DNA from: Papilionanthe hookeriana x Papilionanthe teres
Lineage: Eukaryota; Streptophyta; Magnoliopsida; Asparagales; Orchidaceae
NCBI GenBank assembly: GCA_022702705.1
Contig: CM040425.1
Span: 8,882,001-8,946,000, forward strand
Direction: 5' to 3'
DNA length: 64,000 bases
This document shows, piece by piece, positions 10,136-21,800 of this stretch. Made by a program: the position numbers and the translations under genes. Numbering within the stretch: position 1 is the first letter of the stretch; every line of letters begins with the position of its first letter. The notes beneath the pieces are model-generated. The model ran no database searches. It had not been told where the DNA came from and was given only the letters and a program-made list of their open reading frames with translations.

Positions 10136-10376
10136 AAATTGTCATTTCTCCCAATTTAGAACTAAATTAGTTTTCTCACATACTGCAAATACCTTTTCAA
10201 GATGATTTAAGCATGTGTCAAATGTTGTTCCGAATACAGAGAAATCATCCATAAATACTTCTATTCCATTATCAATTAATTTACTAAATATAGACATCAT
10301 ATATCTCTGGAATATTAAAGGAGCATTACATAATCCAAAAGGAATTCTTCGAAAAGCGAAAGTTCCATAAAGACTA

Positions 10377-10580
10377 GTAAATGTAGTTTTATCTGTATCC
10401 TCGGGAGCAATTTGTATTTGATGATAACCGGTATATCCATCTAAGAAACAAAAATATTTGTGTCCCGCTAATCTATCTAACATTTGGTCTAGAAATGGTA
10501 AAGGGAAGTGATCTTTTCTGGTGGCTGTGTTTAATTTTCTATAATTAATACATATTCGCCATCCAGTAACTTGTCTTATA
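10377..10580 (-). repeat. 204-bp RT duplication, unit 1
   Basis: Tandem with 10581-10784 and nearly identical (about three differences by eye). The length is exactly 68 codons, so frame is kept across the junction. It covers the RT fingers-to-palm segment including the motif A Asp. Confidence 0.9.
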
Positions 10581-10784
10581 GTAAATGTAGTTTTATCTGT
10601 ATCCTCGGGAGCAATTTGTATTTGATGATAACCGGTATAACCATCTAAGAAACAAAAATATTTGTGTCCCGCTAATCTATCTAACATTTGGTTTAAAAAT
10701 GGTAAAGGGAAGTGATCTTTTCTGGTGGCTGTGTTTAATTTTCTATAATTAATACATATTCGCCATCCAGTAACTTGTCTTATA
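10581..10784 (-). repeat. 204-bp RT duplication, unit 2
   Basis: Second unit of the in-frame tandem duplication in element A RT. The few differences between units show that the event is much younger than the decay of the neighbouring elements. Confidence 0.9.
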
Positions 10785-11331
10785 GGGATAAGATCATTAT
10801 TTCATTAGCTTTGACAGTCACTCCTTCTTTTTTAGGTGCACAGTGAATTGGGCTTTCCCAAGCACTGTCAGAAATAGGATATATAATACCATTATCTAAC
10901 CATTTTAAAATTTCTTTCTTAACTACTTCTTTCATTATCGGATTTAATCTCCTTTGTGGATCTGCTTTAGGTTTATGTTCATTATCTAAAATAATTCTGT
11001 GCATACAGATTGAAGGACTAATTCCTTTGATATCTGCTAAGGTCCAACCAAAAATTTTCTTATATTTTTTTAATGTATCTAAAAGTTTTTGTTCTTGAGA
11101 TTCATTTAATTCAGATGAAATAATAACTGGTAGAGTTGAAGAATTTCCTAAGTAAGCATATTTTAAATGATTAGGTAACATTTTTAACTCAAGTTCAGGA
11201 GGTTTAATAATTGATGGAACTATATTCTTTTCAGGTGTTTTCTGTGTTATCCAAAAATTCATATTTCTCTTGAATATAATCTAGTTTTTCATTTATATCG
11301 GATTTTTCAATTAATTCAATATTTTCCTTTT

Positions 11332-12051
11332 CTAATTTTTTTCATAATATTCCTTAAAATGTTCTTTTTGTAATTGATCGAGTACTTCCATTCGAAAACA
11401 CTCATCATCTTTTTCTAGCGCAGGATATTTCATTGATTTAGCAATATTAAAAGTTACTTTTTGATCATTTACTCTCATAGTTAATTCTCCTTTCGAACAT
11501 CGATTATAGCTTTTCCAGATGGCTAAAAATGGTCTTCCTAAAATGATAGGAATTTCTTTATCTTCTTCCATATCTAGAACAATAAAATCTACAGGGAAGA
11601 TAAATTTATCCACTTTTACTAAAACATCTTCAATAACTCCCTTAGGATATGTAACAGAATGATCAGCTAACTAAAGAGTTACTGAAGTAGGTGAAATTTC
11701 TCCCAATCCTAATCTCTTGAAAATTGATAGAGGCATTAGATTGATGCTTGCTCCTAAGTCACACAAAGCTTTTCCATAAAATTTTTCTCCAATAGCGCAG
11801 GGTATAGTGAAACTACCAGGATCTTTTAATTTTTCAGGAAGTTTTTTCTGAATAATAGCACTACACTCTTCACTAAATGCAGCCATTTCATTATCAGTAA
11901 ATTTTCTTTTTTTATTTAAAATATCTTTCATGAATTTTACATAGTTTGACATCTGTTCTAAAGCTTCTACGAAAGGAATATCTATCGTTAATTTCTTTAG
12001 AATTTCAAGGAATTTAGCAAATTGTTTGTCTTTTTTATGTTGAATTAGTTG
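11332..12051 (-). pseudogene. Element A retropepsin and gag-PR linker
   Basis: The aspartic protease is recognised by A-L-C-D-L-G-A-S-I-N-L-M-P (near 11765-11725), the flap region V-E/D-V-L-V-K-V-D-K-F-I-F-P-V-D-F and the C-terminal I-I-L-G-R-P-F-L-A motif. The linker before it carries the conserved P-F-V-E-A-L-E-Q-M and Y-V-K-F-M-K-D-I-L blocks seen in every element here. A single stop at 11671 (Gln to TAG) and a disturbed segment near 11515 break the frame. Confidence 0.85.
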
Positions 12052-13524
12052 TTAAGGAAATGGTGGTGGAGGGTTTTCAACAGAAATTTTCATTGGTATT
12101 AAAGGATTTTCTAAATTTGGATCTCGTTGATTCTTTTCTTTTTCAATTTTCACTTCCTCTTTTTGACTTTCAAGATCTTTCTGAATTTGAGGTTCTAATT
12201 CTTTTCCACTTCTTAATTGTATCGCTTTAATTTGTTCATTTCCCTTGTCTTTAGGATTTATTTCCACATTACTTGGAAATGTTCCAGGTATTCTATTATT
12301 AAGTGTAGCAGCGATATGTCCAAGTTGAGTTTCAATATTTTTGATAGGTTTTCCTTGATTTTGTAATTGATTTCCTTGTATTTGTAATTGATTTCCTTGA
12401 TTTTGTAGTTGTTGACCCATATTTAATATTAATTCTTCTATAGATAATTTATTATCTTTAAATTGAGGGTTATTATTATTAAATCCAGGTGGATAATTGG
12501 TTTTATAATTAGAATTTCCTTGATTAGATGGATTTCCTGATTATTGTGTCATATTATTCATCCATGGTTGATTAGTTGTATTATTATTCCAATTAAAATT
12601 AGGATGATTTTTCCTTCTAGGATTATAATAATTTGATCGAGGATTATTGGGTCTGTTGTTAATTGCATTAATTGTTTCATATTGAGATTGGGATTCTATA
12701 AGTTGTCCAGATGAATTTTCTTCTAATATAGTTGGAGAGTAACTCTTTCCAAATTAATCTAATTTTTTAGATATAGCAGCAATTTGTGAAGCTAACATAG
12801 ATAGTGCATCATTTTCATGAATACTAGCTATTTTTTTCGGATTTAATCTATCAGCAGGCCATTGAAAATTATTAGTTGTCATTTCTTCAATTAGTGCAAA
12901 GGCTTCATCAAATGGTTTTGACATTAATGATCCTCCAGCAGCAGCATCAATGATTGATCTTAAAGATCCTACTAATCCATTATAGAAAGTTTGAATAATT
13001 AACTCGATACTGTAAAGCATGATGTGGGCATTTCCTAAGAAGTTCTTTAAATCTCTCCCAAGATTCATATATTGACTCTCCATCAAACTGACTAAAAGAA
13101 GTTATAACGTTTCTAAGCTTAGCGAGTTTTAGATGGTGGAAAATATTTGGATAGAAATTTTTGTGATAATTCTCCCCAAGTTTTAATAGATCCGAGTGCT
13201 TAACAAATTTAACCACATTTTAGCCTTATCCCTTAAGGAAAAAGGAAAAAGTCTAAGTCTAATAGCATCGTTAGATACTCCTTCATATTTAAAATTAGCA
13301 CATAGTTCTAAACAACTAGCAAGATGTAAGTTAGGATCTTCAGTAAGTGAACCACTAAATTGATTGTTTTGTACCATTTGGATAATTGCAGGTTTAAGTT
13401 CGAATGAATTAGCAGCTACATCAGGGTTTTGAATAGTTAAATGAATTTCAACTAATGTAGGGTTGGCATAATCTCGTAATGGTCTTGGTTGATTGTTATT
13501 TTGATTTTCGGGAATATTTGCCAT
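12052..13524 (-). pseudogene. Element A gag
   Basis: Capsid protein of the Athila type. ATG at 13524 lies about 165 bp after the PBS. The N-terminal half has the P-L-R-D-Y-A-N-P entry and the V-A-A-N-S-F-E-L-K-P block, and the central capsid part has W-E-R-F-K-E-L-L-R-K-C-P and F-Y-N-G-L motifs. The C-terminal half is rich in Asn and Gln and has no CCHC zinc knuckle. At least two frameshifts (near 13190 and 13130) and several stops break it. A heptapeptide repeat lies at 12349-12412. The frame continues into protease after a stop at 12052. Confidence 0.8.
12349..12412 (-). repeat. 21-bp repeat in gag encoding a Gln/Asn heptapeptide
   Basis: About three units of Q-L-Q-N-Q-G-N type in the Gln/Asn-rich part of gag. 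The gag of B, C and G has only one unit at this place, so it is an expansion private to A. Frame is kept. Confidence 0.6.
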
Positions 13525-13688
13525 TTGCGTTAAATTTATAATTTCTCTTTTTTGTTTTCTAATTCTTTTAATTGTACGCTCTAATTACGAATCGTAAGGT
13601 ATTAAATTTTCGTTTCCAAATTTTCGCATACAATTTTTAAAATAAATTTTTAGCTTAGTCCGTTACTTTAGTAAATAGTTTCTTTACT

Positions 13689-13706
13689 TCCCCGGCAACG
13701 GCGCCA
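13689..13706 (-). promoter_or_regulatory. Element A primer binding site (tRNA-Asp type)
   Basis: The minus strand reads TGGCGCCGTTGCCGGGGA, six bases downstream of the LTR end at 13713. This is the PBS typical of Athila-type elements, complementary to the 3' end of plant tRNA-Asp, and is where first-strand synthesis starts. Confidence 0.9.
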
Positions 13707-14819
13707 AAAACTTGACCCACTTTTTATATGTATGTAATTTATGTTTTTATCCACGGAACCAAAAACTTAATCCTGCTTTAAATATAGGAATATGTTTTAA
13801 TGTATAATGTGGATTCTACACAAGTATACGTATCGTATCAAGTAATACAGGGCTCTAGTGGAGTCCTGGTTATCGATCCCATAGGGAAGTTTTTAACGAA
13901 ATTGTTATCGACTTAAATTTAAAGGAATTACTTAATAAAGTGAACATAAATTCTAAGTAACTATAATAAGCTAAAGTAAACCAATGCTTGAAATAAGTTG
14001 ATTTAATTAATTCAGAAAAAGTATCCTTCTCCTTGTTTTTAGAAAATTAAGTGAAATGATGAATTTAATTAGAATTTTTAAATTGTATTGTGACAAATAG
14101 GAGCATTCCTATTCTTTACCCTTTGGTCCAGGTGCAAAGAACATTGACTAATCCTATGTTTAATTACTGAATCTGCGGCTAGGCTGGGAGGATACTGGCT
14201 GCCACTTCAGAGCTCCCACGTTCCCCTCACCTGAGGGCTAACATCTACACTTCAGCTCTCAAACAGTAGGATCGAATTGAGTATTTTAGTCTGTCACACT
14301 AAAATATCCAATTCTACGCTCGATAATTAATATTTCCCTATTTATTTGTACCCTCATTCTAAGGCTTTTGATTTCCCTAAATATTAGATGTAATTTTTAA
14401 TATAGTTGATAATTCAACATATTTTAACTACTCAATTGGCCAGATTGAAAGTAAATTAAGTTTTAAGTAAAAATTATCACAATTTATTTATATTATATTA
14501 AGTGCCTTTATTTAATTTCATCAAACCACATAATTTCATAAACATTGAGAAAGACTAAGAAAACTACTCAGAATGCATGAGAATAAAACAAAGCATGGAT
14601 TTCATTTAAAGTTAAAAACAATAAACAAAGATACTTATCTTAATTTCCTTCCCAAGCAGACTCCTTGAAGTTCCTTTGACTTTTCCTTCTAGTACAGCAA
14701 TTAAATAGTATTCAATTAAACTAATAAACTCACTAAACTCACTCAAACTACACTTAAGACACTAGAAATAGACTCACAGAAGACTCAAAAGACACACACA
14801 AGACTCTAGAATTCGGCCA

Positions 14820-14828
14820 CTATTTATA
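14820..14828 (-). promoter_or_regulatory. TATA box of element A LTR
   Basis: Minus-strand CTCTATAAATAGTGG, a near-consensus plant TATA box about 410 bp into the LTR and just downstream of the GC-rich cassette. It would place the transcription start near 14790 and define U3 as about 15238-14790. Confidence 0.65.
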
Positions 14829-14907
14829 GAGGTAAGCAAAGGTCCATGGGGTGCTTAAACACCTCTTCAAAAAGTGTCCAAGTTCAATGTATATGCATTT
14901 TGAACTA

Positions 14908-15066
14908 GCTCGCCGTCGGCGGGAAACGACCTCGCCGTTAGCGGGGCTTCTAGAAGGTCTTCAAACCGTGCGATCTCGCTGTCGGCGGGCTCGGGATCGA
15001 TGTCAGCTAGGTAGTTATAATTCCTTCAGAAATTTCTCCTCACGATCTTGCCGTCGGCGAAGTAGT
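14908..15066 (-). promoter_or_regulatory. GC-rich dyad cassette in the LTR of A
   Basis: Copies and variants of the CTCGCCGTCGGCGAG-type dyad, starting about 170 bp from the LTR start and ending about 80 bp upstream of the TATA box. The partial 3' LTR has the same cassette with a 21-bp indel, so unit number varies. Confidence 0.75.
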
Positions 15067-15238
15067 TATATTTGCATGAATTTCTTCCTTTTTGATCTAA
15101 ATTTGCTCCATTTCATGCATTTTTCTTCTATCACCAATAAATCTTCATTCATGCAATGAAATGAAGAAAATACCTTTGTTTAAAGTGCAATTTCATCAAA
15201 AATAGGTATGAATTTCTTAACATATTTTTCTGTGATCA

Positions 15239-16260
15239 TTTATTGATGTCTAAATAGTTTGCTGATGCTTATGTTTTATTTGGAGAAAAGACTAATAATT
15301 TTTAACGGCCTTCTTAAAGGTTAAATCCTAAAAAGGTATCCGACATTCATGAAAATGATGCTTTTGCGATGTTTCCAAATCAAGTTGCTGCAATCTCAAG
15401 GAAGATAAACCAATTTGGGATGAATTTTTCTTAGCTAATTTTCATAATTAAAGAAAATTTATTAGGCCAAATGGTTGATTCTCAGACTTCACCAGAAACT
15501 TTGAATGCTATAAATAAGCCTAATAACCTATATTTCAATTTTTATAACCCAGGTTGGGAAAACCAGCCAAATTTTAAGTGGAATACCAATAAATAAGGTG
15601 GTAGTAATCAACAATGGGGGAAAAGTCAAGTAAACTCATTCAGGAACTAGAACAATCAAGGGAACAGAAATTATAAACCAACCTATCCTCCAGGTTTTAA
15701 CAATACATCACAATTTAAGGAGAAGAAGCTGTCTATTGAAGAAGTGGTGTTACAAATGAGAAAATAATTGTAAAATCAAGGAGCTACAATCCAAAATATT
15801 AAGAATCAGTTGGGACAAATTACCAATTCATTAAGTAATAGATCCCAAGGAATGCCTCCTAGTAATACTGCAGTAAATCCAAGAAACAAGAATAAAGAGC
15901 AAGCAAAAGCAATTCAACTGAGACATAAAAGAGAGTTGGAAGGTAGAGTTCCAAAAGAGATAGAAGTAGAGAAAGAAGAGATTGAAGAACCAAAAGGGAA
16001 CGCTAGAAAGTTTTGGATAGACCTATTTCTCCACTTAAGATTGATTTTAAAAAGCCACAACCTCTATTTCCTTAGAGACATCGACAACAAAAGTTGGATA
16101 AGCAATTTTCTGAGTTCTTGGAGATTTTTTAGATGCTTACAATCAATATTCCATTTGATGAAGCCTTAGAACAAATGTCAAGCTATGTGAAGTTTATGAA
16201 GGATATTCTCAAAAGAAAAAAGAATTTTTAAGGTAATGAAACTGTTGCACTTAGTGAGGA
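15239..16260 (+). pseudogene. Element B gag remnant
   Basis: Gag of B resumes at the right edge of element A. The first bases correspond to the ...LMSK-FADAY region of gag seen intact near 28991 in C. The Asn/Tyr/Pro-rich segment, the basic linker and the proline-rich segment follow as in 1-960. Many stops are shared with that left copy. The N-terminal half of gag, the PBS and the 5' LTR of B lie on the other side of A and beyond the duplication breakpoint, so they are not in this window. Confidence 0.75.
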
Positions 16261-16960
16261 GTGCAGTGAAATAATTTAGAAATGCTTCTTGAAAAGCTTA
16301 AAGATCCTAGTAGTTTCACAAGTCCATGTGTGATCGGAGACAAATTTTATGGAAAAGCTTTATGTGATTTTGGTGCAAGCATTAACCTTATGTCATTATC
16401 AATATTCAAAAGATTGGGATTAGGAGAAATAACCCCTACTACTACAACTCTGCAATTAGTGGATCGTTCGATTACATATCTTAAAGGAGTTACAGAAGAT
16501 GTTTTGGTGAAAGTGGATCAATTTATCTTTCTTGTTGATTTTATTTTGCTGGATATGGAGTAAGATAAAGAGATACCTATAATTTTAGGCAGACCTTTCG
16601 TTACCACAGGCAGAGCGATGATAGATGTGCAAAAAGGGGAATTAACGATGAATGTCAATGACCAAACTGTTACATTCAATATTTTAAAATCAATGAAACA
16701 TCCTGCAAGAGGTAAAGATGATGAATGATATAGAATGAATGTTATCAGATATTTAAGGGAATGCTATTTCAAATCAGCTTATGAAAAGAAACTTGAAAGT
16801 GATGAAATGAAACACGGGCAAGAAGAGGAATTATAGCATTCTAAAGATTTTCATGAGGAAGATTTAAATTATGTTCATGAAAATTTTAAATTGTTGTACA
16901 TGACTGAAAAGATGAATCTTTTGGTCCATCAATTGAAAAAAAACTCCTGAACATGATTTA
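16261..16960 (+). pseudogene. Element B retropepsin remnant
   Basis: Protease with C-D-F-G-A-S-I-N-L-M (the Leu of the usual DLGAS is Phe here) near 16362-16390, followed by the V-L-V-K-V-D-Q-F-I-F flap region and F-V-T-T-G-R-A-M. The frame stops at 16561. The Glu-rich linker towards RT follows to about 16930 with further stops. Confidence 0.75.
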
Positions 16961-17039
16961 AAGTTGCTTCCTAACTATTTGAAATATGCTTTTTTAGGTG
17001 ATTCCTAAACATTGCCAGTTATAATTTCCTCTCAATTGA

Positions 17040-17869
17040 TTGAAAAAGAAGAAGAGGTTTTGATTAAAATTTTAAGGAAACATAAGATAGCCTTTGGATG
17101 GACAATAACTGATATTAAAGGAATCAGTTCTTCGATTTGTATGTATAAAATCCTTATGGAAGATAACTGCAAACCTTGGGCTGACCCTTAAAGGAGATTA
17201 AATCCTATGATGAAAGAAGTCATTAAGAAAGTAATTTTTAAGTGGTTAGATGCTGAAATTATCTACCCTATTTCAGATAGTGCGTGGGTTAGTCCTATTC
17301 AATCTGTTCCTAAGAAAGGAGGAGTTACTGTATCTGCTAATGAAAAGAATGAATTAATACCAATAAGATAAGTTATAGGGTGGTGAATATGCATTGATTA
17401 TAGAAAATTAAACCTTGCCACCAGGAAATACCATTTTCCACTTCCCTTTCTAGATCAGATGTTGGGTAGACTAGCTGGGCATAAATACTTTTATTTTCTA
17501 GATTGATATACAGGTTACCACCAAATACAAATTTCTCCTGTGAATAGAGAGAAAACAATGTTTACCGGTCCTTATGGTACATTTACTTTTAGAAGAATGC
17601 ACTTTTGTTTATGTGATGCCTACTGCATTTCAGATATGTATAGTGACAATTTTCTGTGATTTAGTTGAAAAAGGAATTAAATTTTTTGTGGATGACTTTT
17701 CAGTATTTGGAATTGCATTTGAATCATGTTTAGAAAATCTATCAAATGTTCTTAAGGGCTGTGAAGAAACTAATTTAGTCCTTAACTGGGAAAAATGTCA
17801 ATTTATGGTAGCAGGAGGAATTGTATTGGGACATCATAAATCAAAAATTGGTATGGAGGTATATCCTGC
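17040..17869 (+). pseudogene. Element B reverse transcriptase remnant, interrupted by element C
   Basis: RT motifs in several frames: P-K-K-G-G-V-T-V near 17310, H-F-P-L-P-F near 17430, Y-T-G-Y-H-Q-I near 17505-17530 (with a stop) and F-V-D-D-F-S-V-F-G near 17690 (Met to Val beside the catalytic DD). It ends at CCTGC (17865-17869), the target duplication of C. The missing continuation, beginning with K-I-Q-V-I, is found at 39633. Confidence 0.8.
17865..17869 (+). repeat. Target site duplication of element C, left
   Basis: CCTGC before the C 5' LTR, with CCTAC (39628-39632) after the C 3' LTR and CCTGC again in the left duplicate (2509-2513). An uninterrupted pol has CCTGC at this place (31617-31621), confirming the insertion site. 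Confidence 0.85.
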
Positions 17870-18768
17870 TGATACACCTAAAATATATAGTGTTTTTAAA
17901 TACATTTTTATAACTACTTTTGATGATATCACACTTTAATGGAATGTATATTTGCGTTTTTCTTCTAGGTATGATTAAAATTACTGACTATGATGAAAGG
18001 AGAAAAAGAGGATCAAATTCAGAGCAAAATTTGAAGAATGAAAAATTTGACCTGTGGTGGCTAAGCGCCGGACCCTTGGCACATAGACGCGACAGTTAAA
18101 AAATATGAATTAAATCAAATTTAGCGTCATTTTCAAGGTGTGTTTGAAGAAAATTTTGATGGTAACTTCCTTAACTTCTTTTGGGTGGCAGATTTGAATG
18201 AAGAGATGCATTCTTTGGATACATTGAATCTAGAAATGATTTGAAGAGACACCAACACACATTTTGGAAAATTTTAAAAAGAAGACTTGAAGATCAGCTA
18301 AATGGTTGTTGTTGGAGGGTGTGTTTAGTGTTAAAAGTAAAGTTTATGTTAGAGAGCTATTGAGAGCACACCTTTCCACTTCACCACTTTTATTATCAAT
18401 TTTATATAGTTTTTATTAAGAGTAGAAAAGAGATTCAGGGTCAACAGAGTTGGGTACAAATTTCTATTGTATCTTGTAAATGGATAGAAAAGTTTCAAAC
18501 GAACTTTAGGAGTCTTGTGAAGAGGATTTTTAGATAAGTGTTTATCCTATTTTACATTTGATTTTAAAGTACGACTTATTGTGTTTTCACTATGATTTCT
18601 ACTTTCAAATCAATTTGTGATTGTGTTTTCTCCATTAATTATGAGTAGTTTTCTTTATCTTTTCCTTTTAAATGATGAAGGAATTAAATTATGGAAGTAT
18701 GTTGTGTGAAGTATAGGATTTCAATGTTGGAAGAAGTTGTGATGATTCACTACCTTGCACTTCATTTA
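17870..18768 (+). repeat. Element C 5' LTR, left part
   Basis: Starts TGATACACCTAAAATATA, matching the 3' LTR at 37957. It includes the CTAG/GTATGA junction near 17968 and the GC-rich cassette at 18056-18092. It is cut at ATTTA (18764-18768) by solo LTR S and resumes at 27594. Confidence 0.85.
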
Positions 18769-21530
18769 TGGTGCGACTTTATATATTATGCAAGAATTTA
18801 TGAAGTCAGATTTATATATTTTTATAATAATTTGTTAAAGTCACAAATTCAATGCAAGTATACGTATCGTATCAAGTAATACAAGGCTCTAATGGAGTCC
18901 AGGTTATCGATTCCACAGGGAGGTGAACGTTCTTTAAATATGATAATATAGCACTAAATTCCAATACCAATTGTAATAATTGCTCAAGTGTACTGTAACT
19001 AGTTAATGCAAAGTACGGTAATAATAAAGCTACTACAATTACTTTCTACTTACTAAACTAATTTAACTAACACACACTAGCTTATGTAATTTATAAGATA
19101 CTTCTACATGAAAAGTGTCTTCCTTCCTGCATAAAGATTATGATGTGTGGATGATGAAGAATATTAATCTTTTGTATTGTGCCAAATAGGAGCATTTTTG
19201 CTTCTTTACCCTTAAAAGAGTACCCCCTCTTCCAGGCAACTAAAGAACAATGCCATATCTTAAATTTAGTCACTAAATCTAAGGCTAGGCTGGGAGGATA
19301 CCGACTCTCACTACGGAGCTCCCACTCACCCTTCACCCGAAGGCTAACCATAGACTTTAGTTACAAATCTTAAGTCCAAATGGGGGATCCCATTCTGTCA
19401 CCATGAAACCTCCAACTTGAAGTCTGTCGGCAACTATTTTCAAGGTTGTATGTTGTGTTTTGAAGAGGGGTCGCCTACAGAAATTGTCGGCGAATTTTAA
19501 TTTAATTTAAATAAATAATTTGAAAAAATAATATTTGATTTTGAAAATAATTTTAAATTTGAAGGTTTTAAGATATGAGATTAAACCGATCTCACATCCC
19601 AAATAGTTTATATAAACGAGCACCGCACCACAAACTGTGTATCTATCCCTAAGGATAGACACACTGCTTGACGGTGGGGCTCGATTAAATAAACTAGAAG
19701 ATTTGTGACATCTGTTTGGTCTGCGAACCAATTTTATAAGCCGACAAATTCCCCTGCTTAATATGAAAGCATTAAACGGGGTTTATATTACTCAGGTTCT
19801 TTAAAATTCCCTATAAGGGCAAGCCCCTATAGTTAATTACATCTTAAGTGACGGGAATCACCTAAGAAAACTCTCGATAATAATCAATAATTCTGCTCTC
19901 AAGAATTTCAAGGTTTAAGTTCTCGAAAGGATTGAAGTTTGGAATTTCAATAGGGAATGGATCAAATTTGGAACATTTTTGTTTTGGGAATCCAAAGGAA
20001 GAAATTTAGGAGAAATCACAGATTCGAAGCGAACTTCGGTAATTTCCCGACTATCCTATTGTTTGGCTTGAGTTTAGGAAAGTCCTAATATTTATTTAAA
20101 TGTTTTGATCTTGCCAATTTTAATTAATTAGGGCTTATATTTGTATGATAAAATCAAACAAATAGCCTCGAAGATGTGAGGGTTTATTGTCGTACCGGAC
20201 GACTACCTCGGAATCCTAAGACCGATTAGGGCTTAATTTGCAATGCAAATGCCTAACGAAGAGTTGAGGATTTATGCTACACTAGGAAAACTACCTCGAA
20301 GTCCTATGGCTTTGTTATTTAATTCTAGGAAAGTTTTGCTGAAGTAGACTCAGGTTTTGCTGATGATGGATGGCCGTGCTGCCCACCATGCTCCGAGCTC
20401 CTTGTTGTTGCAGAGGTTTAGTTTTAGAAATCATAAATCAGGGGATGAGAAAAATGTTTTGGTTTAGAGGAAATCTTAATTTCCAGGTGTTTTCAATATT
20501 TTAATTAAAACAAATCTTAAAGTTGATTATAACGACACCGGTTAAGATCCCACGGTTCCATCCTTCCGGCATCATTATTTTTATCGGATTCACTTAGTCC
20601 AGATGAATTTGATAAACTCAACTGAATGAGTTCCACACTTTCATTTAGACCGTGGGAAATCCCGTTAGCAACACCTAGGTTACATCATCCGAGGTATTCC
20701 CGATCATCCAACAGGACGTTTTAATTTAATTGTAATTGTAGTTTTGTGTTCTGTTTGTGATTAAATTTTGAGTTGTTTTATATTTTGAAATGTTGTGGCG
20801 GTGAATTTTATCTTGCAATGACTTTTAACTTAGTTTTGGTTTCAGTTTTAGGGGATATCCTAAAGGTGTGAGTTTTCATGCAACAGTTGTTTATCATGCA
20901 AGAAAAAGTAAGTGCAATGCAGTTAAATAAATTGCAAGAAGGTAAATTGCAAGAAAGTAGATTACAATAAAATAAAAGCGTACCTGGAGGGTCTTCCCGT
21001 CATCCCAAGCTGCACTTAAAACACAATTAGAATATTTTAAGCAAGTTCCTAGATAAAGCTAAGGGAAGGGTTATGGTTTTCTACCAAATTCCTAATCCTA
21101 TAGCTAGTCATCTCCTATGACGTCTAGGTTCTTTGTGTTTTGGTTTAAGGACGATTTTCTTCATCAAAGAACAATTAAGTCCAATTGTTCTTATAAATGT
21201 CCTATCATATTGAGGAAGTGCTTAAGAATAATCTTAAACATCTTTTCGATATTTCTAGGATTGTTTTAAGTCCAAATGGGTTTAATTATACAAATGAATT
21301 AATCGTCCGAGAATTCAAGTTTTGTTGTTATCTTACTCGGTGAACTAGGACATTTGAATATCCTATAGGTGAGGTAACATTTCATTTAATGTTACGTTTA
21401 GGAGTTATAATAACCGAAGCTTTCGAGGGTAAATTGGTATTCAAATGATTTGATTTAAGTTAATGGGTTTAAATTTGGAATAGTGTTCAAGTTGCTTTAT
21501 ATTTAATTTCTTTCTGTTTTAGGTGATGTT

Positions 21531-21800
21531 ATTTAATTTAATTTAATTTAATTTAATTTAATTTAATTTTATTGAGTTTTAATTTAATTTAATTCAATTT
21601 AATTCAATTTAGTTTGATTTGATGTTACATTAAATTAATTTGATTTGATTTAACTTTAATTTAATTTGATTCAATTTAATTTAATTTAATTTAATCTTTA
21701 ATTTAATTTTTAATTTAATTCAACTTTTAATTTCAATTTAATTTAATTTAATTTAATTTAATTTAATTTACTTAATTTAATTTAATTTTTAATTTATTTT
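21531..21800. repeat. (AATTT)n pentanucleotide satellite-like tract
   Basis: Long runs of TTTAA/AATTT pentamers interrupted by variants such as ATTCA and TTTGA. Low-complexity DNA within L, with no coding potential. Confidence 0.9.

Larger units (their letters stand above)
10142..11262 (-). pseudogene. Element A reverse transcriptase with an in-frame internal duplication
   Basis: RT copies the element RNA into DNA. The fingers region is open from 11262 to 10780 and ends at a small frameshift near 10800. The rest reads on to 10142 with W-R-I-C-I-N-Y-R-K-L-N, H-F-P-L-P-F-L-D-Q-M and the palm motif F-L-D-G-Y-T-G-Y-H-Q-I. The catalytic F-M-D-D-F-S-V-F-G lies near 10250. The segment from R-Q-V-T-G to D-K-T-T-F-T is present twice, owing to an exact 204-bp (68-codon) tandem duplication, so palm motif A occurs twice. 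A normal Ty3/gypsy RT has one copy, so this protein could hardly fold as a working RT. Confidence 0.85.
2735..15238 (-). mobile_element. Element A: near full-length Athila-type LTR retrotransposon
   Basis: Read on the minus strand it has a complete 5' LTR (15238-13713), PBS, gag, protease, RT, RNase H, integrase, two further ORFs, a polypurine tract and a truncated 3' LTR (3036-2735). The coding domains are in the usual Ty3/gypsy order. It is the best preserved element here: most domains are open apart from scattered stops and a few frameshifts. It lies inside the gag of element B, whose sequence resumes at 15239. The far (left) end of its 3' LTR is missing because the duplication breakpoint falls inside it, so no target site duplication can be read. 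Confidence 0.85.
13713..15238 (-). repeat. Element A 5' LTR (1,526 bp)
   Basis: Begins TGATCA at 15238 and ends GGGTCA at 13713, next to the PBS. It contains the GC-rich dyad cassette (15066-14908), a TATA box at 14828-14820 and the LTR block shared by all families here (about 14300-14095), including the stretch around GGTAAAGAATAGGAATGCTC. The last part carries the conserved CAAGTATACGTATCGTATCA stretch (reverse orientation, near 13820-13845). Confidence 0.85.

Noticed and set aside
19091..19373. Two opposing frames of 64-86 codons in solo LTR S
   Set aside because: They lie in the conserved non-coding LTR block, which gives similar short frames in other LTR copies (for example 47333-47518).
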